Both the position numbers and the translations under genes were made by a program. This document shows, piece after piece, positions 59,480-61,801 of a DNA stretch of 61,801 nucleotides. Position 1 is the first letter of the stretch. The number at the start of each line of letters is the position of its first letter. The notes below the pieces were generated by a model. It searched no databases. It saw nothing but the letters and a program-made list of their open reading frames with translations, and was not told the DNA's origin. Origin of the DNA: Treponema bryantii (GTDB taxonomy: Bacteria; Spirochaetota; Spirochaetia; Treponematales; Treponemataceae). The DNA lies in assembly GCA_015061465.1 (NCBI GenBank), contig SUWN01000009.1, forward strand, positions 1-61,801, given 5' to 3'.

Positions 59480-59713
59480 TTAATAGATAACATCAGGATC
59501 TAACTTAAGTTCATGGCCTTTTACGAGCTTTAACACTAAATTCTTTTTTTGTTCCACACTCAACCTCATAAGAATTTCTAGTTCTTCTTCAGAAATGTTT
59601 TCGGGGATTGAATATAATTTTCCTTTCCGTGATTCATAAACAAGTTGCCCGTCTGGGATTAATCCAAAAATTTTTCCAAAACGTTCTTGAAATTCAAAAT
59701 TTGGTTTTATCAT
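59480..59713 (-). CDS. Small acidic hypothetical protein
   Basis: 77 residues with a strong CAGGAG seven bases ahead of the ATG, so it is probably translated. It begins MIKPNFEFQERFGKIFGLIP and then reads GKLYSIPENISEEELEILM, a turn followed by helices. No signal peptide or membrane helix. No family is recognised. Its neighbours (PIN/XRE pair and a decayed ORF) mark a variable region. Confidence 0.6.
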   Translation of the reverse strand: MIKPNFEFQERFGKIFGLIPDGQLVYESRKGKLYSIPENISEEELEILMRLSVEQKKNLVLKLVKGHELKLDPDVIY

Positions 59714-59804
59714 AAATGGTCTCCTGTGAGGTTGAAAAAAATAACACTCTGATGTATATTAAAATTGCGTTCGCGGGATATGAAAATACGCCAAGAATGT
59801 GTTT

Positions 59805-59835
59805 GCCCTAGCAATAAAAACTAGGGCTTTTTTAT
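59805..59835 (+). terminator. Plus-strand terminator without an obvious gene upstream
   Basis: GCCCTAG (59805-59811) pairs with CTAGGGC (59821-59827), then a T-run (59828-59833). No plus-strand gene ends nearby; the last one ends at 58854. Could belong to a small RNA starting after 59713. The rest of the gap to 60025 shows only AT-rich DNA, probably including the pstS promoter. Confidence 0.6.
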
Positions 59836-60025
59836 TATAATAGTCTTATCACCAATATTTACAAGACTACATCATCTTTTTACAAAACACAATGCAACAT
59901 TATTAAAAAAAAACTAACCAAATCCTTCACACAAATTTTACTTCCCCTTTAATCAATCTTTACACTCTTCCCTTATCTTCTTGTTAGATTCTAAATGAAT
60001 CAAAAAAATTAACGAGGACAAAAAA

Positions 60026-60826
60026 ATGAAAAAAACTTTTTTTGCGGTTTTAGCAATTTTAACTTTGCTAACTGGGTGTTTCAAAACAGAAAACACAAAC
60101 ATGGTTTCTACTGACGGTTCTACTTCTATGGAAAAGGTGATTGGGATTTTGGGTGAGGTTTTTACAGAAAATAACAAGGGTGTAAACTTTACTTATAATC
60201 CAACTGGGTCTGGAACTGGGATTTCTAGTGTTTTGGAAAATCGATGTGATATTGGGCTTTCTAGCAGAAACTTGAAACAATCAGAAATTGAAAAAGGTCT
60301 TACAGAAACAATTTTAGCTTATGACGGAATTGCAATCATTGTGAATAAAGAAAATCCAATTTCTAATTTGCAACTTGAAACTTTAGAAAAGATTTTTACT
60401 GGGGTTATTACAAATTGGAAAGAAATTGGCGGAAGTGATTCTGAAATCGTTTTAATTGGACGAGAAGCGGGAAGCGGAACTCGTGATGGTTTTGAAAGCA
60501 TTACAAAAACTTCTGGAAAATGTAAATATCGCCAAGAATTAACTTCTACAGGTGATGTAATTGCAACTGTTAGCGGAAATCCTTTTGCAATCGGTTATGC
60601 TTCTGTGGCTTCGGTAAAAGATTCTGTAAAACTTCTTTCTATTAATAATGTGCTTCCAAGCAATCAAACAATTAAATCTGGGGCATACGAAATTCAGCGT
60701 CCATTTGTTATGGTAACAAAAAAAGATGCGCCACTTTCAAAATCGGCTCAAGAGTTTTTTGACTTTGCACTTTCTTCTGATGCAAACAAATGGATAGAAA
60801 AAGCTGGAGTTGTTCCTGCAAATTAG
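60026..60826 (+). CDS. pstS: Phosphate ABC transporter substrate-binding lipoprotein
   Basis: 266 residues. Lipoprotein signal (FFAVLAILTLLTGC, Cys about residue 18). Phosphate-loop motifs are VSTDGSTSMEKVI, NPTGSGTGISSVLENRCDIGLSSR and IGREAGSGTRDGFESI, the standard PstS pattern. It delivers phosphate to PstCA. GAGG lies in front of the start. First gene of a pst operon; PstB and PhoU, if present, lie beyond the window. No pho box was recognised. Confidence 0.95.
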   Translation: MKKTFFAVLAILTLLTGCFKTENTNMVSTDGSTSMEKVIGILGEVFTENNKGVNFTYNPTGSGTGISSVLENRCDIGLSSRNLKQSEIEKGLTETILAYDGIAIIVNKENPISNLQLETLEKIFTGVITNWKEIGGSDSEIVLIGREAGSGTRDGFESITKTSGKCKYRQELTSTGDVIATVSGNPFAIGYASVASVKDSVKLLSINNVLPSNQTIKSGAYEIQRPFVMVTKKDAPLSKSAQEFFDFALSSDANKWIEKAGVVPAN

Positions 60827-60843
60827 CAAAATATCAAACTACT

Positions 60844-61716
60844 ATGAAAAAAGATTTTTTTGAAAACTTAATACACGGATTTTTTTTAATAGCTGGTTTG
60901 ATAACAATTGCGGCAGTTTTGGTAATATCAATTTACTTGATAATTTCTGGGCTGCCTGCAATTTCACAAATCGGGTTAAAAAACTTTTTATTTGGAAAAA
61001 CTTGGAATCCAACTGGTGCAAATCCACAATACGGGATTTTGCCTTTTATTCTAACAAGCGTTTACGGAACTTGTGGAGCAATTTTGTTTGGAACACCTTT
61101 AGCATTTTTTACAGCGGTTTTTCTTTCAAAAGTTGCATCTCAAAAATACAAAAACATTTTTTTATCGGGAATAAATTTACTTGCAGGAATCCCTTCTGTA
61201 GTTTACGGACTTGTGGGAATGTTGGTTTTAGTTCCTTTTGTTAGAAAAACTTTTGATTTATCAGACGGTGCAAGTTTATTTTCTGCAATCATCGTTTTAA
61301 GCATTATAATTTATCCTTCAATCGTAAAAGTTTCTGTAAATGCTTTAGATGCAGTTCCAAAAGAATACGAAGAAGCCTCTTTGGCGTTGGGAGCTACAAA
61401 AATTGAAACATATTTTAGAGTTTCTGTTCCTGCTGCAAAAAGTGGAATAATTGCAAGTATCGTTTTGGGCGTTGGCAGGGCGATTGGAGAAGCAATGGCT
61501 GTAATGATGGTAAGCGGAAATGTTTCTAATATGCCAAAACTTTTTGAAAGCGTAAGATTTTTAACAACTGCAGTAGCAAGTGAAATGTCATATTCTTCAG
61601 GTTTACAAAGACAAGCATTATTTTCTATAGCCTTAGTTTTGTTTGTTTTTATTATGATGATAAACGCGGTCTTAAATTTCTTTTTGAAAAAAGACAAAGA
61701 ACAAAGTGGTAAGTAA
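60844..61716 (+). CDS. pstC: Phosphate ABC transporter permease PstC
   Basis: 290 residues from ATG 60844; the frame is open further up, but that part overlaps pstS. About six transmembrane helices. Permease motifs GINLLAGIPSVVYGLVGM and EASLALGATKIETYFRVSVPAAKSG (the EAA loop that docks the ATPase) are clear. It forms the inner-membrane channel together with PstA. Seventeen bases after pstS and directly adjoining pstA. Confidence 0.96.
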   Translation: MKKDFFENLIHGFFLIAGLITIAAVLVISIYLIISGLPAISQIGLKNFLFGKTWNPTGANPQYGILPFILTSVYGTCGAILFGTPLAFFTAVFLSKVASQKYKNIFLSGINLLAGIPSVVYGLVGMLVLVPFVRKTFDLSDGASLFSAIIVLSIIIYPSIVKVSVNALDAVPKEYEEASLALGATKIETYFRVSVPAAKSGIIASIVLGVGRAIGEAMAVMMVSGNVSNMPKLFESVRFLTTAVASEMSYSSGLQRQALFSIALVLFVFIMMINAVLNFFLKKDKEQSGK

Positions 61717-61801
61717 ATGAAAAAAGATTTTAGACGAACAACTTATAATCTTCTATTAAAAACCTTAATGATTGTATCAATTATTTTTACAGTGGTTTTT
61801 A
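61717..61801 (+). CDS. pstA: Phosphate ABC transporter permease PstA, 5' end only
   Basis: The ATG follows the pstC stop directly (TAAATG). The visible start MKKDFRRTTYNLLLKTLMIV leads into a transmembrane helix, as in PstA. The assignment rests mainly on operon order; the gene is cut by the window end. Confidence 0.75.
   Translation, partial: MKKDFRRTTYNLLLKTLMIVSIIFTVVF

Overview
The window is low-GC (by eye about one third G+C) and compact. It reads as a chromosomal segment of a spirochaete, most likely a gut or rumen Treponema-like saccharolytic species. The signs are a short alanyl-tRNA synthetase without the usual C-terminal region, an archaeal-type UMP kinase, a FlgM anti-sigma-28 factor, many signal-peptide and lipobox proteins, and a protein whose C-terminal half resembles my recollection of Treponema pallidum Tp0751 (pallilysin). 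All assignments come from reading the sequence; no searches were run.

Layout. 1-3.4 kb: end of aspS, a retropepsin-like protease and a carbohydrate acetylesterase. 3.8-9.3 kb: two XRE-type regulators, then a divergently transcribed cluster of three exported proteins (LPP20-like, LPP20-like lipoprotein, CsgG-like with a C-terminal jelly-roll), the best candidate here for an undescribed envelope system. 9.4-17.7 kb: two small proteins, glnA, cysS, an ECF sigma / anti-sigma / TIG-transglutaminase-like operon whose last protein lost its catalytic Cys, pyrH and a GH73 lipoprotein. 17.8-23.3 kb: radC, a PEGA protein, an HtrA protease and uvrB. 23.3-25.3 kb: a small very AT-rich island of unrecognised exported proteins behind a 42-bp tandem repeat. 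25.4-31.5 kb: rpmB, a possible structured RNA, an SH3 lipoprotein, an ABC-F ATPase and a GH3 enzyme. 31.5-34.2 kb: a cobalamin riboswitch driving a lipoprotein and a TonB-dependent receptor. 34.3-42.8 kb: a PurF-like enzyme with Ser in place of the N-terminal Cys, a 92-bp tandem array, a TPR lipoprotein, nusB, a SurA-like chaperone, alaS and the Tp0751-like protein. 42.9-52.6 kb: a secreted GH5 cellulase, a degenerate-GGDEF/EAL/PAS protein, a histidine-kinase-ATPase/HDOD fusion, a SpoU methyltransferase, an iron-ADH-fold protein without its metal ligands, flgM, rsmI and a polysaccharide-export-like protein. 52.8-57.8 kb: a second SpoU methyltransferase, a GH43 enzyme, two GNATs, a flavodoxin-like protein and a phosphodiesterase. 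57.9-61.8 kb: an apparently leaderless XRE/PIN toxin-antitoxin pair, a decayed ORF, a small conserved-looking ORF, and pstS-pstC-pstA (cut by the window end).

Themes. Carbohydrate use is spread out: acetylesterase, GH3, GH5 and GH43 together suggest plant polysaccharide degradation, with the GH5 exported and the others apparently cytoplasmic. Several families appear as catalytically altered versions (transglutaminase, iron-ADH, GGDEF, PurF glutaminase, second lobe of the aspartic protease). Intergenic DNA carries several families of palindromic repeats, some of which extend into coding regions (ABC-F linker, lipoprotein N-terminus, TrmJ-like C-terminus). No tRNA, rRNA, CRISPR array or transposase was seen.
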